Shown here piece by piece: positions 18,658 to 26,259 of a stretch of DNA of 64,000 bases; position 1 is the stretch's first letter; every line of letters begins with the position of its first letter. The DNA comes from an uncultured Candidatus Binatia bacterium (GTDB taxonomy: Bacteria > Desulfobacterota > Binatia > Bin18): positions 1,488,501 through 1,552,500 of the forward strand of contig OY282457.1 in NCBI GenBank assembly GCA_958296235.1. The letters are read 5' to 3'. The position numbers and the translations under genes are program-made. The notes beneath the pieces were generated by a model. It searched no databases and had not been told where the DNA came from. It saw only the letters and a list, made by a program, of their open reading frames with translations.

Positions 18658-20382
18658 TTACGCACTGCGGACAATACGGCCTGGCCGCGCGCCCGTGTCT
18701 TTTCCGTTTTCTTGAACGACTTCCCCGCTCACATAGGTTTTCTCATAGCCTTGAGCGGTCTGCATCAGGCGTGGCATCCCGGCCGGCAGATCGTAGATCA
18801 TCTCGGGATGACTGACGCTCAGATTGTTGTAATCGATCAGGTTCACATCCGCTTTGGCCCCTGGCTCAAGCGTGCCACGGTCTTGCATGCCAAAGAGACG
18901 CGCGCCATCGTGGGTGAGTTTCTTCACCACGAACTCAAGCGGCAAGCGCTTGGGATCGTCCTCGGCTTTGTCCCGCGCCCAGTGAGTCAAGGCATAGGTC
19001 GGGACACCGGCGTCAATAATCTGCCGTACGTGGGCGCCCGCATCGCTGCCGCCCATGACCGTAATGGGATCACAGATCAGCTCGTGGAGCGGGTCGGCGT
19101 TACCATCCGCATAGCCGGCCGCGGCATACATCAAAAAGGCCCGGCCGTTCTGTTCGAGCATCAGGTCATAGACAACCTCGCGCGGGCTGCGGCCTTCGCC
19201 GGCGGCAAGGGCGGCAATGCTCTTGTCGGCGCTCGGCTCATAGCTCAGCTCCTCACCCATGGGATAGGTCCGCTCCCAGACCCGCTCGTTCTGATACAGC
19301 AGGGACATGCCGGTGGTGTTGGGGTCCTGTTCCGTCACCAGCTTGTGGCGCAGCTCAGGCTGACGCAGCGCAGCCATCTTTTCGTCATGCGACAGTTTTT
19401 TCAGGGGTTGAAAACTCGGCAGATATTCAAATGGATTATCCCCCTGAAAGCTGAACAGCACACACACCGGACGGGCAAACACCATCGGCGTGATCGGGAC
19501 GCCGCCTTCAACCGCGGCGGTGCATTTGGCCATCACCTCACGCCATTGGGCGGGATAGGTATTATTCTGGGCCAGGAGGAAAGTCAGCGGACAGCCCGTC
19601 GCCCGGGAGATCCGAATCATCATATCCACTTCTGGCAGCAGGTCCGGGTCTTCGCCGGCAATACCGCGCGGCACCATTTCGAGAATGCCACGGCCGGTTG
19701 AGCGCACAGCCTGGGCAATTCCGATCAACTCGTTTTCATGGGCGAACGTGCCCGGTACAGGTTCGCCATCATTGGCCGTATGCACCAGAGTTCGTGAACT
19801 CGAAAAGCCCAAGGCGCCGGCGAGAACGGCGTCTTTGACAATGGCACCCATTTTGGCAATGTCCTCTTCGGTCGCGGGTTCATTCTTTGCGCCGCGTTCA
19901 CCCATGACAAAGGCCCGCACCGCGCCGTGCGTAATCATGCCGCCCGCGTCCAGGGTGCGGGGCATCTTATCCAGCACATCGAGGTATTCGGCAAAGCTCT
20001 GCCAGCCCCACGGCAGCCCGGCCGACAACGACGGAGCGGGAATGTCTTCCACACCCTCCATGAGACCAATCAGCCACTCGTGGCGGTCTGGCGTGGCCGG
20101 CGCAAAGCCCACCCCGCAGTTCCCCATGACCACGGTCGAAACACCGTGCCAGAGCGACGGGGTCATTTGTTCGTCCCAGGCCACCTGACCGTCATAATGG
20201 GTATGCGCATCGACCCAGGCCGGCGTGACCAACAGACCCTCGGCATTCACCGTCTGCTTAGCGCCTCCCAGGTCTTTACCGACGGCGGCAATGCGCCCAT
20301 CGGCAATGGCCACGTCGCCGATAAAAGCCGGCTGCCCCGTTCCGTCAACAATTTTTCCACCACGAATGACTAGCTCATGCAT
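18658..20382 (-). CDS. Amidohydrolase 3 / N-acyl-D-amino-acid deacylase family (paralogue)
   Basis: A 574-residue enzyme related to the one at 4.5-6.2 kb. It starts MHELVIRGGKIVDGTGQ, carries the metal-site segment WVDAHTHYDGQ, a GGSDAGAHV segment late in the barrel, and GTLEPGAKADVNLIDY near the end. The start at 20382 is preceded by AAGGAGG; an in-frame start at 20433 is not. Family members hydrolyse amide or cyclic amide bonds. This subgroup is common beside luciferase-like and acyl-CoA genes, without an established substrate. Confidence 0.88.
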   Translation of the reverse strand: MHELVIRGGKIVDGTGQPAFIGDVAIADGRIAAVGKDLGGAKQTVNAEGLLVTPAWVDAHTHYDGQVAWDEQMTPSLWHGVSTVVMGNCGVGFAPATPDRHEWLIGLMEGVEDIPAPSLSAGLPWGWQSFAEYLDVLDKMPRTLDAGGMITHGAVRAFVMGERGAKNEPATEEDIAKMGAIVKDAVLAGALGFSSSRTLVHTANDGEPVPGTFAHENELIGIAQAVRSTGRGILEMVPRGIAGEDPDLLPEVDMMIRISRATGCPLTFLLAQNNTYPAQWREVMAKCTAAVEGGVPITPMVFARPVCVLFSFQGDNPFEYLPSFQPLKKLSHDEKMAALRQPELRHKLVTEQDPNTTGMSLLYQNERVWERTYPMGEELSYEPSADKSIAALAAGEGRSPREVVYDLMLEQNGRAFLMYAAAGYADGNADPLHELICDPITVMGGSDAGAHVRQIIDAGVPTYALTHWARDKAEDDPKRLPLEFVVKKLTHDGARLFGMQDRGTLEPGAKADVNLIDYNNLSVSHPEMIYDLPAGMPRLMQTAQGYEKTYVSGEVVQENGKDTGARPGRIVRSA

Positions 20383-20567
20383 GCAGAAACCTCCTTCGAT
20401 TTGTCTGAGACTGATATTTGCCGGGAGCACCATATAGGGTTCACCGCCGGTATGGCAACCGGCTTGAGCGCAGTGTAGAGCCTGCGCGCTTCCCAGGTCA
20501 TTACTCCTGAGGATTGATTTCGCATGGAGGATTGCTAGGCTGGAGGCCCTGGAGATGGTCTACTCTG

Positions 20568-20804
20568 ATGGCAGAATTGCCCAATGCCGAATACGCAATC
20601 ATCCCAATGGAGAAGTTGACTGACTACTGCCTCAACGCCGACCATCCTCGCGGCAAGGATAAAGCCCACGTTTTCGCAACGGTTCTTGGCTTGACTCGGA
20701 ATGACGCGAAGCGGCTTGCCACTCTGGTACAACAGGCTGCACGACAAGGGGAGGTCACAAAAGAAGAGAGGGCTCCTTTTGGTTACTATCAAAAATCTGG
20801 ATAG
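20568..20804 (+). CDS. DUF6883-like small protein, short C-terminus
   Basis: A 78-residue protein (ATG 20568) whose LPNAEYAIIPMEKLTDYCLN and HPRGKDKAHVFATVLGL segments match what I recall of DUF6883 proteins. Those usually run to about 105-110 residues, ending in a strand-rich segment that is absent here. An in-frame start at 20514 is less likely because homology begins at MAELPN. The next gene overlaps its end by 26 bp in another frame. DUF6883 and DUF4926 genes are often neighbours. Their function is unknown, with toxin/immunity-like contexts suspected. Confidence 0.55.
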   Translation: MAELPNAEYAIIPMEKLTDYCLNADHPRGKDKAHVFATVLGLTRNDAKRLATLVQQAARQGEVTKEERAPFGYYQKSG

Positions 20805-21060
20805 CGTAGCATTATTACAGCCCCTTCCAGCAGAAAGCCTCCATCTTGTTGATGAGCGCTATGATTTGTCTGGCGGCCTTGCCGCCGGAACAGTCGGTAC
20901 TATCGTTGAAATCCATCCTCCCTCTTCTTCAGGGCCACTACACTATGTCGTTGAGTTTGCCGATGGGCAGGGATGTGGCTACGCGCTCGCCACTATCCCG
21001 GCTGAAGTATTCCTTATTTTGTACTATAGGCCGCAAGAACCCCTTGAAGTATATGCCTGA
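20779..21060 (+). CDS. DUF4926-like small protein
   Basis: About 93 residues. The body (LVDERYDLSGGLAAGTVGTIVEI, then YVVEFADGQG and YALATIPAEVF) fits the small beta-barrel DUF4926 family, an SH3-like fold. The best start is TTG 20779 (an AGAGAGGG stretch lies upstream), giving MVTIKNLDSVALLQPL, the typical family N-terminus. A longer frame back to 20701 would run through the upstream gene. Overlap of 26 bp with the DUF6883-like gene suggests coupled translation. Role unknown. Confidence 0.6.
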   Translation: MVTIKNLDSVALLQPLPAESLHLVDERYDLSGGLAAGTVGTIVEIHPPSSSGPLHYVVEFADGQGCGYALATIPAEVFLILYYRPQEPLEVYA

Positions 21061-21131
21061 CACGCTATGGAAGAGCGATTGAATTCGGGAGAAACCAGAA
21101 ACCAAACCGCAAACCAACAGGAGGAGTAAGG

Positions 21132-21563
21132 ATGAGTGAGAACACCTATAACGGGAGTTGTTTTTGTGGAGATGTGCAGTTGACCGTCAGCGGCGCCCCC
21201 GCGGCTATGGGCTACTGCCACTGTGAGTCGTGCCGCCACTGGTCGGCGGGGCCGGTCAACGCCTTTACCTTATGGCCGCCCGATGCAGTCCAGGTCACCC
21301 AAGGGGCGGACAAGCTCGGCAGTTATGCCAAGACCGATAACAGTCATCGCAAATGGTGCACGGCCTGTGGCGGCCACGTGTTTACCGAGCATCCCGGCAT
21401 GGGCCTGACCGATGTCTATGCAGCCGTGATCCCGGACTTTCCTTTTCAGCCCGGCGTGCACGTCTTCTACGGAGAAACCGTACTGCGTATCCACGACGGC
21501 GTTGTCAAACAGAAAGATGTCCCGGCCGAGATGGGCGGCTCCGGTGAGGTGCTGCCGGAATAA
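21132..21563 (+). CDS. GFA-family (CENP-V/GFA) zinc protein
   Basis: A 143-residue protein of the glutathione-dependent formaldehyde-activating enzyme (GFA) family. Zinc ligands are visible as CFCGD near the N-terminus, CHCESC (about residues 34-39) and CTACGG in the middle. The length is normal. GGAGGAG precedes the ATG. Most family members have no proven activity on formaldehyde. A role in S-thiolated or small electrophile metabolism is possible. It appears to be a single-gene unit. Confidence 0.88.
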   Translation: MSENTYNGSCFCGDVQLTVSGAPAAMGYCHCESCRHWSAGPVNAFTLWPPDAVQVTQGADKLGSYAKTDNSHRKWCTACGGHVFTEHPGMGLTDVYAAVIPDFPFQPGVHVFYGETVLRIHDGVVKQKDVPAEMGGSGEVLPE

Positions 21564-21730
21564 CCCACCCCCAGCAGCCTCCTCCTAAGAACGTGTGATG
21601 CACAAGAGGCCAGGGGCGGGCGCACGGGCAGTCATTCCGACTTTCTCCAGAATAACTGCCCCCGTAGTTGTAAGCGGCAGAGGCAAGCGACCGGTCGCTC
21701 GCCATTGCCCCCCCGGCCTCTTGAAGCACA

Positions 21731-22231
21731 ATGAATCGTATGACCACTCTGGCATTCGACACCCTCAGGGCCGCCAAGCTGCTTCAACAAGCCGGCTTCG
21801 ACGAGTCGCAAGCTGAAGCCGTGGTGACGACCGTGGGCGACGCCCTGACGGAAAATGTCGCCACCAAGGCCGACCTCACTCAGGTGGAGGCCGCTCTCAA
21901 AACCGACCTCACTCAGGTGGAAGCCGCTCTCAAAACCGAGATCACCGAAGTTAAAGCCGACCTCACCCAGGTAGAGACCGCACTCAAAGCCGAGATTACC
22001 GAAGTTAAAGCCGACCTCACCCAGGTAGAGACCGCACTCAAAGCCGAGATCACTCAGGTGGAGGCCGCATTGAGGGCCGATATCGCCGAGGTGAAGGCGG
22101 AATTGAAAACCGATATCGCCGAGGTCAGGGCCGACCTGGGCGATTTGGAAGCCCGCCTGTATCGTCAACTATGGGTGATGGCCGCCGGCATCGTCGGCCT
22201 GACGGTCGCGTTGGTAAAGCTGATTCCGTGA
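21731..22231 (+). CDS. Repeat-rich coiled-coil protein with C-terminal membrane anchor (DUF1640-like)
   Basis: A 166-residue protein: an N-terminal helix-rich segment (FDTLRAAKLLQQAGFDESQAEAVV) as in DUF1640/CCDC90-type proteins, then about eight 11-residue coiled-coil repeats of the DLTQVEAALKT type, then one hydrophobic segment (WVMAAGIVGLTVALVKLIP) that anchors the C-terminus in the inner membrane. ATG 21740 is an alternative start. No strong ribosome site is seen. The repeats are nearly identical at DNA level, which shows recent expansion. The family's bacterial role is unknown. Confidence 0.75.
   Translation: MNRMTTLAFDTLRAAKLLQQAGFDESQAEAVVTTVGDALTENVATKADLTQVEAALKTDLTQVEAALKTEITEVKADLTQVETALKAEITEVKADLTQVETALKAEITQVEAALRADIAEVKAELKTDIAEVRADLGDLEARLYRQLWVMAAGIVGLTVALVKLIP
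21944..22050 (+). repeat. 54-bp in-frame tandem repeat
   Basis: The stretch 21944-21996 is repeated exactly at 21998-22050 (53 identical bases, period 54, i.e. 18 codons). It adds coiled-coil length to the DUF1640-like protein without breaking the frame. Flanking 33-bp units are more diverged copies of the same 11-residue motif. Confidence 0.9.
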
Positions 22232-22362
22232 ACGAGTCCGACTCTATCAGGGCGTCGAACTTTTGCAGAAGGTTTTCTCCAGACGAACTCCAGGCATTGT
22301 TCGCCTATGGGTCTCTTTGCCCTCTTCACCCTCCTCTGTAGCTGTCGAATCACTGCTCGCAT

Positions 22363-23559
22363 TCAGGCGGCTGCCTTGGCCCTCACTCTGAGCGGCAGGC
22401 GGGTCAGGCCGACCAGGCGGTTATTATTCGTCCATTCGAGATCGCCGACAATCTCGAAGTCCGCATAGCGGGCCAGTAGTTCCTCGAACACCACCCGGAT
22501 TTCCAGCCGCGCAAGGTTGGCCCCCAAACAGAAGTGGGTGCCGAGGCCAAAGCCAATATGAAAATTCGGGTTTCGACCGATATCGAACCGGAACGGGTCC
22601 ATGAACTCGTCCTCGTCCCGGTTGGCTGACATCTCCCAGATGGTGACCTTCTGTCCTTGGCGTATAAGCTGCCCGCGCAGCTCGACATCTCGCGTCGTCG
22701 TCCGGCGCTTGTACACGGACGGCGAGGTCCAGCGCACGATTTCTTCGACCGCGCTCTTCATCAGCGCCGGGTCGGACCGCAGGCGTTGCAGTTCGTGCGG
22801 GTTTTCAATCAGCGCAACCAGGCCGCCGGCAACGGAGCTGCGCGTGGTCTCAGCCCCCGCGGGAAAGAGCAGGGCAAAGAAGGCGCGCAGTTCGCGGTTA
22901 TCGAGTTGGGGGGAGCCGTCCTCTAACTGAGCATGAACAATCACGGACAGAATGTCATCCGCGGGCTCGCGGCGTTTCTGCTCCACGATCCTGTCCGCGT
23001 ACGCGCCCAGACGTTTGATATGCTCCAGAGCCAGGGCTTCGCCCGTCCCTGCGCCGATGGCAAGGTCAACAATCTGCCCCAACTCTTCTCGATCCTCCTG
23101 CGGAATCCCGAGAATAATGCAAATAGCCTGAAGCGGCAGTTCGCGCGCCACGGTCGGTACGAAATCAAATGGCTCGCCAGGCGAGATGCCGTCAAGGATA
23201 TGGCGGGTCCGTTCCCTGAGCTGGGCTTCCAGCCGGCCGATCATGCGCGGCAGGAAACCGGTATTAACCAAGTCGCGCAGGCGGCGATGCTTGGGGTCAT
23301 CCGTCTGGTTCAGTTGATAGCCGGCCCCCTTGCCATCGAAAATCTGGGTCCCCCCCAGCTCGGAAGAAAATGTCTCGGCATCCTTAAAAACGTTCACTAC
23401 GTCGTTGTAGCAACTCACCACCCAGAACCCCTCGCCGCCCGGCGTGTGCGCGGTCGGCGCATGCCACCAGACTGGGGCCTCACGCCGCAGGTAACAAAAA
23501 AATTCGTGTGGAAAGCCGTTGGCAAACGAACGGCCATACGACAGATCAACAGACTTCAT
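22363..23559 (-). CDS. Cytochrome P450
   Basis: A 398-residue soluble bacterial P450. The I-helix reads AGAETTRSS, the K-helix ExxR is EIVR, and the heme loop is FGLGTHFCLG with the proximal Cys344. The N-terminal GGEGFWVVSCYNDVVNVFKD and DDPKHRRLRDLVN segments are typical of CYP125/CYP124-like bacterial enzymes that act on steroid side chains or other lipids; this similarity is my impression only. No ferredoxin or reductase gene is adjacent. A weak GAGAGAG site precedes the ATG. Confidence 0.93.
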   Translation of the reverse strand: MKSVDLSYGRSFANGFPHEFFCYLRREAPVWWHAPTAHTPGGEGFWVVSCYNDVVNVFKDAETFSSELGGTQIFDGKGAGYQLNQTDDPKHRRLRDLVNTGFLPRMIGRLEAQLRERTRHILDGISPGEPFDFVPTVARELPLQAICIILGIPQEDREELGQIVDLAIGAGTGEALALEHIKRLGAYADRIVEQKRREPADDILSVIVHAQLEDGSPQLDNRELRAFFALLFPAGAETTRSSVAGGLVALIENPHELQRLRSDPALMKSAVEEIVRWTSPSVYKRRTTTRDVELRGQLIRQGQKVTIWEMSANRDEDEFMDPFRFDIGRNPNFHIGFGLGTHFCLGANLARLEIRVVFEELLARYADFEIVGDLEWTNNNRLVGLTRLPLRVRAKAAA

Positions 23560-23934
23560 ACATCTCTCTCGTCAGTGGGCGTGTTTGTATATAGCTGCGG
23601 GTATCGAGCCGGCCGACTTCAAGGCGGGGCGCGTGGCCGATGGCCGTCCCCGTGAGCGCCCCGTTTACGGCGGTCTGGTTCTTCATCGACGCTCCCTCCC
23701 GTTTTTTCGCTCGTCCTTCTCCACTCGGACAGACGGACAGGCTACAGTGTTCAAGCGAGCCTCCTTGTTTCTGCACGGCTCAGACTTACGCTGGCACTGA
23801 ACTATTGATAGTAACAGAAGACCAGGAAGACAAGCGGTATATAATAAAAATGGATAGGGTCTCAGTTTGTATTTTCCCCCTCTCCCCTCTGAGGGGGAGG
23901 GGGGGGCGCTGAACCGGCAGCGAGGGAGGGAAGT
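23560..23934. other. Gene-free stretch with G/C palindrome
   Basis: No supported gene. It should hold the P450 promoter on the left and that of the secreted protein on the right. A perfect TATAAT at 23840-23845 lies about 90 bp before the next plus-strand gene, without a convincing -35 box. A palindrome (CCCCTC-T-GAGGGG, 23884-23896) inside a C/G-run resembles the dispersed repeat described at 12.6-12.9 kb. Confidence 0.5.
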
Positions 23935-24489
23935 ATGAAACTGAGACACTACCTAAAAATGAGAACCTTTCTTATATGCGCGGCTTTATCCTGCTTTGTT
24001 TTTTCAGCCTATGAGGGGTCGGCTACAGATTCCTCTCTCTCCGCTCTTTCTTCCGTGCCCTCTTTGCAAGAGCAGTTAAAGGACTACTGCCAAACGTACT
24101 TGGAGGCCTTAGCCACATTGTACGAAAAAAAATCCTCTTCCCACGCCACGGCGCGCGTGAGTGCACTAGACCGCGGCAGCCGCATGATGACTTTTATGAC
24201 AAATATTTTTCAACCCTTCGATTCCAGATTCCACTCCAGTTATATCTGTCGTTTTCAAATCGATCTCCATGAAAAAAAGCGCGCCGGCTCCATGACTCTC
24301 CTTCTCATCGAAAACAAAGCTTTTGCTGAATACACGCAGTGGAAAGACATCCAGATTATAGATATAGGCGAGGTCTCCCACCCCCAGGATGAAACGTTGT
24401 ATGTGGTCGTGAAGTACCTGGAAGTCGATGAGAAATACCTGCACTTATACGAAAACCGGAAAGAAAGCCCTTTTTATCCGTCTGGTTAA
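23935..24489 (+). CDS. Secreted protein of unknown function
   Basis: A 184-residue protein not recognised as any family. The N-terminus is a signal peptide (basic KLRHYLKMR, hydrophobic FLICAALSCFVFSAY), so it is exported, possibly periplasmic. The rest is mixed alpha/beta with charged surface segments. Two Cys (CQTY and ICRF) could form a disulfide. GAGGGAGG precedes the ATG. It has no same-strand partner. Confidence 0.7.
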   Translation: MKLRHYLKMRTFLICAALSCFVFSAYEGSATDSSLSALSSVPSLQEQLKDYCQTYLEALATLYEKKSSSHATARVSALDRGSRMMTFMTNIFQPFDSRFHSSYICRFQIDLHEKKRAGSMTLLLIENKAFAEYTQWKDIQIIDIGEVSHPQDETLYVVVKYLEVDEKYLHLYENRKESPFYPSG

Positions 24490-24492
24490 CGA

Positions 24493-24543
24493 TCTCACCC
24501 CAGGACGACATCATAGGCTTCGAGTTTGGGCGCGGCCATTTCC
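24493..24543 (+). repeat. 51-bp direct repeat, left copy
   Basis: These 51 bases match 26209-26259 at 49 positions (differences in GACGAC/GACAAC and CGAGTT/CGGGTT). The right copy is the 3' end of the intact FMO gene at 26.2-27.7 kb; this copy is the 3' end of the chimeric relic. Both have the same orientation and bracket a 1.7-kb strip with small genes and a tRNA. Confidence 0.9.
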
Positions 24544-24668
24544 AGATCGAAGATGCGCGGGTCCCGGAACACGTCTCGGTCCACCGTAAACACGCCCTGC
24601 TCGGGCCGGTCATTGGAAGTCGGAATTGTCAATATGGGTTCTGAGGAACAAACCGAGGAAGATGACAT
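24495..24668 (-). pseudogene. Chimeric relic: Rieske oxygenase head joined to FMO tail
   Basis: A 57-codon frame from ATG 24668. Its first part (PEQGVFTVDRDVFRDPRIFD) looks like the extreme N-terminus of benzoate-type Rieske oxygenase alpha subunits, which normally continue into FEGNWV. After the residues LEM it switches to AAPKLEAYDVVLG plus stop. That is the C-terminal end of the intact FMO at 26.2-27.7 kb (AAPKPEAYDVVLG). The junction lies in a shared E-M codon pair, which fits a microhomology-mediated fusion. No good ribosome site is seen. It is probably a deletion scar, though it could be translated. Confidence 0.6.
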
Positions 24669-24725
24669 CTACAAAATCCAGCAAGCGGCAAAAGGGTAAT
24701 TTGGCAGACCTGAATTGATGTATGA

Positions 24726-24953
24726 TTAGTCTGCGGGTGAGGGAAACGAATTATAGAAATCTTTTTTGAACTGTTCAAAAGCTTTCCTGCATTCGTCTTT
24801 GTTTGCATATTTTTCATTTGAATAAGCAATGACTTTCCCATCTTTTCTTATGACCCAAAAAGGTCCGTGGCCGCCTCCTAGTGGGGAGTTAAGCTCTAGT
24901 GCTCCGGTTAATGGGATATCGACAGTCAACTTGTGGTCAGATTCTTGGGGCAT
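24726..24953 (-). CDS. Small protein of unknown function
   Basis: A 75-residue protein with a good AAGGAG site 6-7 nt before its ATG, which supports it as real. The middle (GPFWVIRKDGKVIAYSNEKYAN) followed by a helix (KDECRKAFEQFKKDF) faintly resembles the DUF1508/YegP-type fold, where a beta-hairpin precedes a helix, but I would not assign it. It lies in the AT-richer strip between the 51-bp direct repeats. Confidence 0.6.
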   Translation of the reverse strand: MPQESDHKLTVDIPLTGALELNSPLGGGHGPFWVIRKDGKVIAYSNEKYANKDECRKAFEQFKKDFYNSFPSPAD

Positions 24954-25084
24954 AATGGCTCCTTTTCTGCGGTAGATGCTCCATTACTTCGGTTATGGGG
25001 CATCTATCTACCGGACACTTTCCCCTCCTGTCAACAAAATAGCTGATGAACAGAAAAAATCTAATAAAATTAGGGTCTTATGTG

Positions 25085-25158
25085 TAGCCCTAGTAGGGCT
25101 TGAACCTACATTTGCCTCTTCGTAAAAGAGGTGCTCTATCCAATTGAGTTATAGGGCT
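25085..25158 (-). tRNA. tRNA with anticodon UAC (Val by anticodon), divergent
   Basis: A 74-nt cloverleaf. The acceptor stem AGCCCTA pairs perfectly with TAGGGCT. The anticodon arm is CCTCT-TTTACGA-AGAGG, giving anticodon UAC. The T arm is GTAGG-TTCAAGC-CCTAC. The D arm is weaker, with an A-C mismatch at its first pair. CCA is not encoded. The acceptor stem is unlike usual bacterial tRNA-Val, so the amino-acid identity is uncertain and it may be a pseudo-tRNA or element-borne tRNA. It sits between the 51-bp direct repeats. Confidence 0.75.
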
Positions 25159-25478
25159 GCATTCTGAAGGGGGTTCCTGTGAAAGCAGGAGCCCCTATCT
25201 ACATATAGAAAGATTTCAGCCCTTTTATCCCCCTTAGCTCAGCTAAATTGGCGATATTTTTCCTTCCTCTTGACATTCTTCCTTGTGATTTTGTAGGGCC
25301 TGGGGTTGCGATCATTATCCGAAGGTCCGTGTGTCGGGCCTTCCGTTGAATACAAGAGCCCGATTCTGGTGAAGGGTAGCTCCCTGAGCTTGGGTGAATA
25401 GGCGGAACCATCCATACCTTCGGTGTAATGGTCGCAAAGGTCCGGCAATCCGTGCCGTGATCTGAGGAGGGCAATTGT
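25159..25478. other. Gene-free stretch with stem-loop
   Basis: No supported gene. A stem-loop at 25170-25195 (GGGGTTCCTG / CAGGAGCCCC, one G-T pair, 6-nt loop) lies just upstream of the minus-strand tRNA. The remainder is low-complexity-free DNA leading to an AGGAGG ribosome site for the next small gene. Confidence 0.5.
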
Positions 25479-25739
25479 ATGGCTATGGAAAAGAATAAGT
25501 GGGTAGCAAGTGGTCTTCTTTTGGGAGGTTGGTTTGTTTGGGCACTTTTGGCGGAGAGTGTTGTATCTGAAGTGGAGCCCTTTGGTCTTCTCTTTATGAT
25601 AATTGTGGGGGCTCAGGGAAATCAGTGGCGTGAGAAGAATTTGCTCACTCGTGGGTATGAATGCGAGGAGACAGTTCAGGCGCAAACTCCCGAAGCGGCG
25701 TTGGCCTTGTGGGTAAAGGAAGCGAGCGGAGAAAAATAG
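25479..25739 (+). CDS. Small protein with two hydrophobic segments
   Basis: An 86-residue protein of unknown family with a clear AGGAGG site before the ATG. Hydrophobic segments at about residues 9-24 (ASGLLLGGWFVWALLA) and 33-45 (EPFGLLFMIIVGA) suggest a short membrane hairpin, followed by a soluble tail (NQWREKNLLTRGYECEETVQ). It lies in the strip between the direct repeats. No function can be given. Confidence 0.6.
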   Translation: MAMEKNKWVASGLLLGGWFVWALLAESVVSEVEPFGLLFMIIVGAQGNQWREKNLLTRGYECEETVQAQTPEAALALWVKEASGEK

Positions 25740-26003
25740 GGAGTTTGCTTATAGATTATATATAAGTATGGGGGGGAGGTTCCTTACTGCCTACATATAT
25801 AATGGATATGGAGAGTATGAGAACATGCTTATCGTCGTGTGGCGCGTGGGTAAATAGGGATATAATTCCCGAAATTAAGGCTTTGTCTGGAGAGGAGGCT
25901 TTGGTCAGCGTACCTGAGGTCTAGCGTCAGTAGAGGTAGAGCTTACACAGGATGGATTTCTTTTCTGGTGGAACAATGCTTAACCGCCCTAAAGGAGGTG
26001 ATT
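25740..26003. other. AT-rich stretch without a recognised gene
   Basis: This stretch is clearly more AT-rich than the surrounding catabolic genes (runs such as TATATATAAG and TATATAATGG) and has a G-run at about 25770. I see no gene with both a start and a ribosome site until 26004. Confidence 0.5.
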
Positions 26004-26114
26004 ATGGACCTAATTTCTGAACTTGATTTCTGCGACGATATACAGATTCTAATTCGCCTCTCGACGACGCTGGCCAAAGCCTCCTATCACCAAGTACCCC
26101 GACACGGATTTTGA
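26004..26114 (+). CDS. Possible micro-protein with a near-perfect Shine-Dalgarno
   Basis: A 36-codon frame (MDLISELDFCDDIQIL...) starts 3-4 nt after AAAGGAGGTGA, almost the full complement of the 16S rRNA 3' end. The site is among the strongest in the window. The peptide is acidic at first, then basic, and matches nothing I know. From 26053 an overlapping frame (+1) stays open to 26199 and reads like protein (KYPDTDFDRQTGALLGPEHP), so this may instead be a frameshifted relic of a longer gene. Confidence 0.35.
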   Translation: MDLISELDFCDDIQILIRLSTTLAKASYHQVPRHGF

Positions 26115-26208
26115 TCGACAGACAGGAGCGTTGCTCGGACCAGAGCACCCCAAGGCTGCCGTCAGAAAAACGGGCGGCTCCGGTATTGAGTCGCTATAAC
26201 GCTCTCAC

Positions 26209-26259
26209 TCTCACCCCAGGACAACATCATAGGCTTCGGGTTTGGGCGCGGCCATTTCC
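26209..26259 (+). repeat. 51-bp direct repeat, right copy
   Basis: This is the right partner of 24493-24543 (49 of 51 identical). It covers the last 16 codons and stop of the minus-strand FMO gene. Confidence 0.9.

Noticed and set aside
18418-19701. Long open frame (427 codons) on the plus strand
   Set aside because: Antisense to the D-aminoacylase-like gene, with no recognisable domain or ribosome site.
24356-24613. 85-codon minus-strand frame over the relic at 24.5 kb
   Set aside because: The neighbouring frame carries the homology to Rieske and FMO proteins; this one does not.
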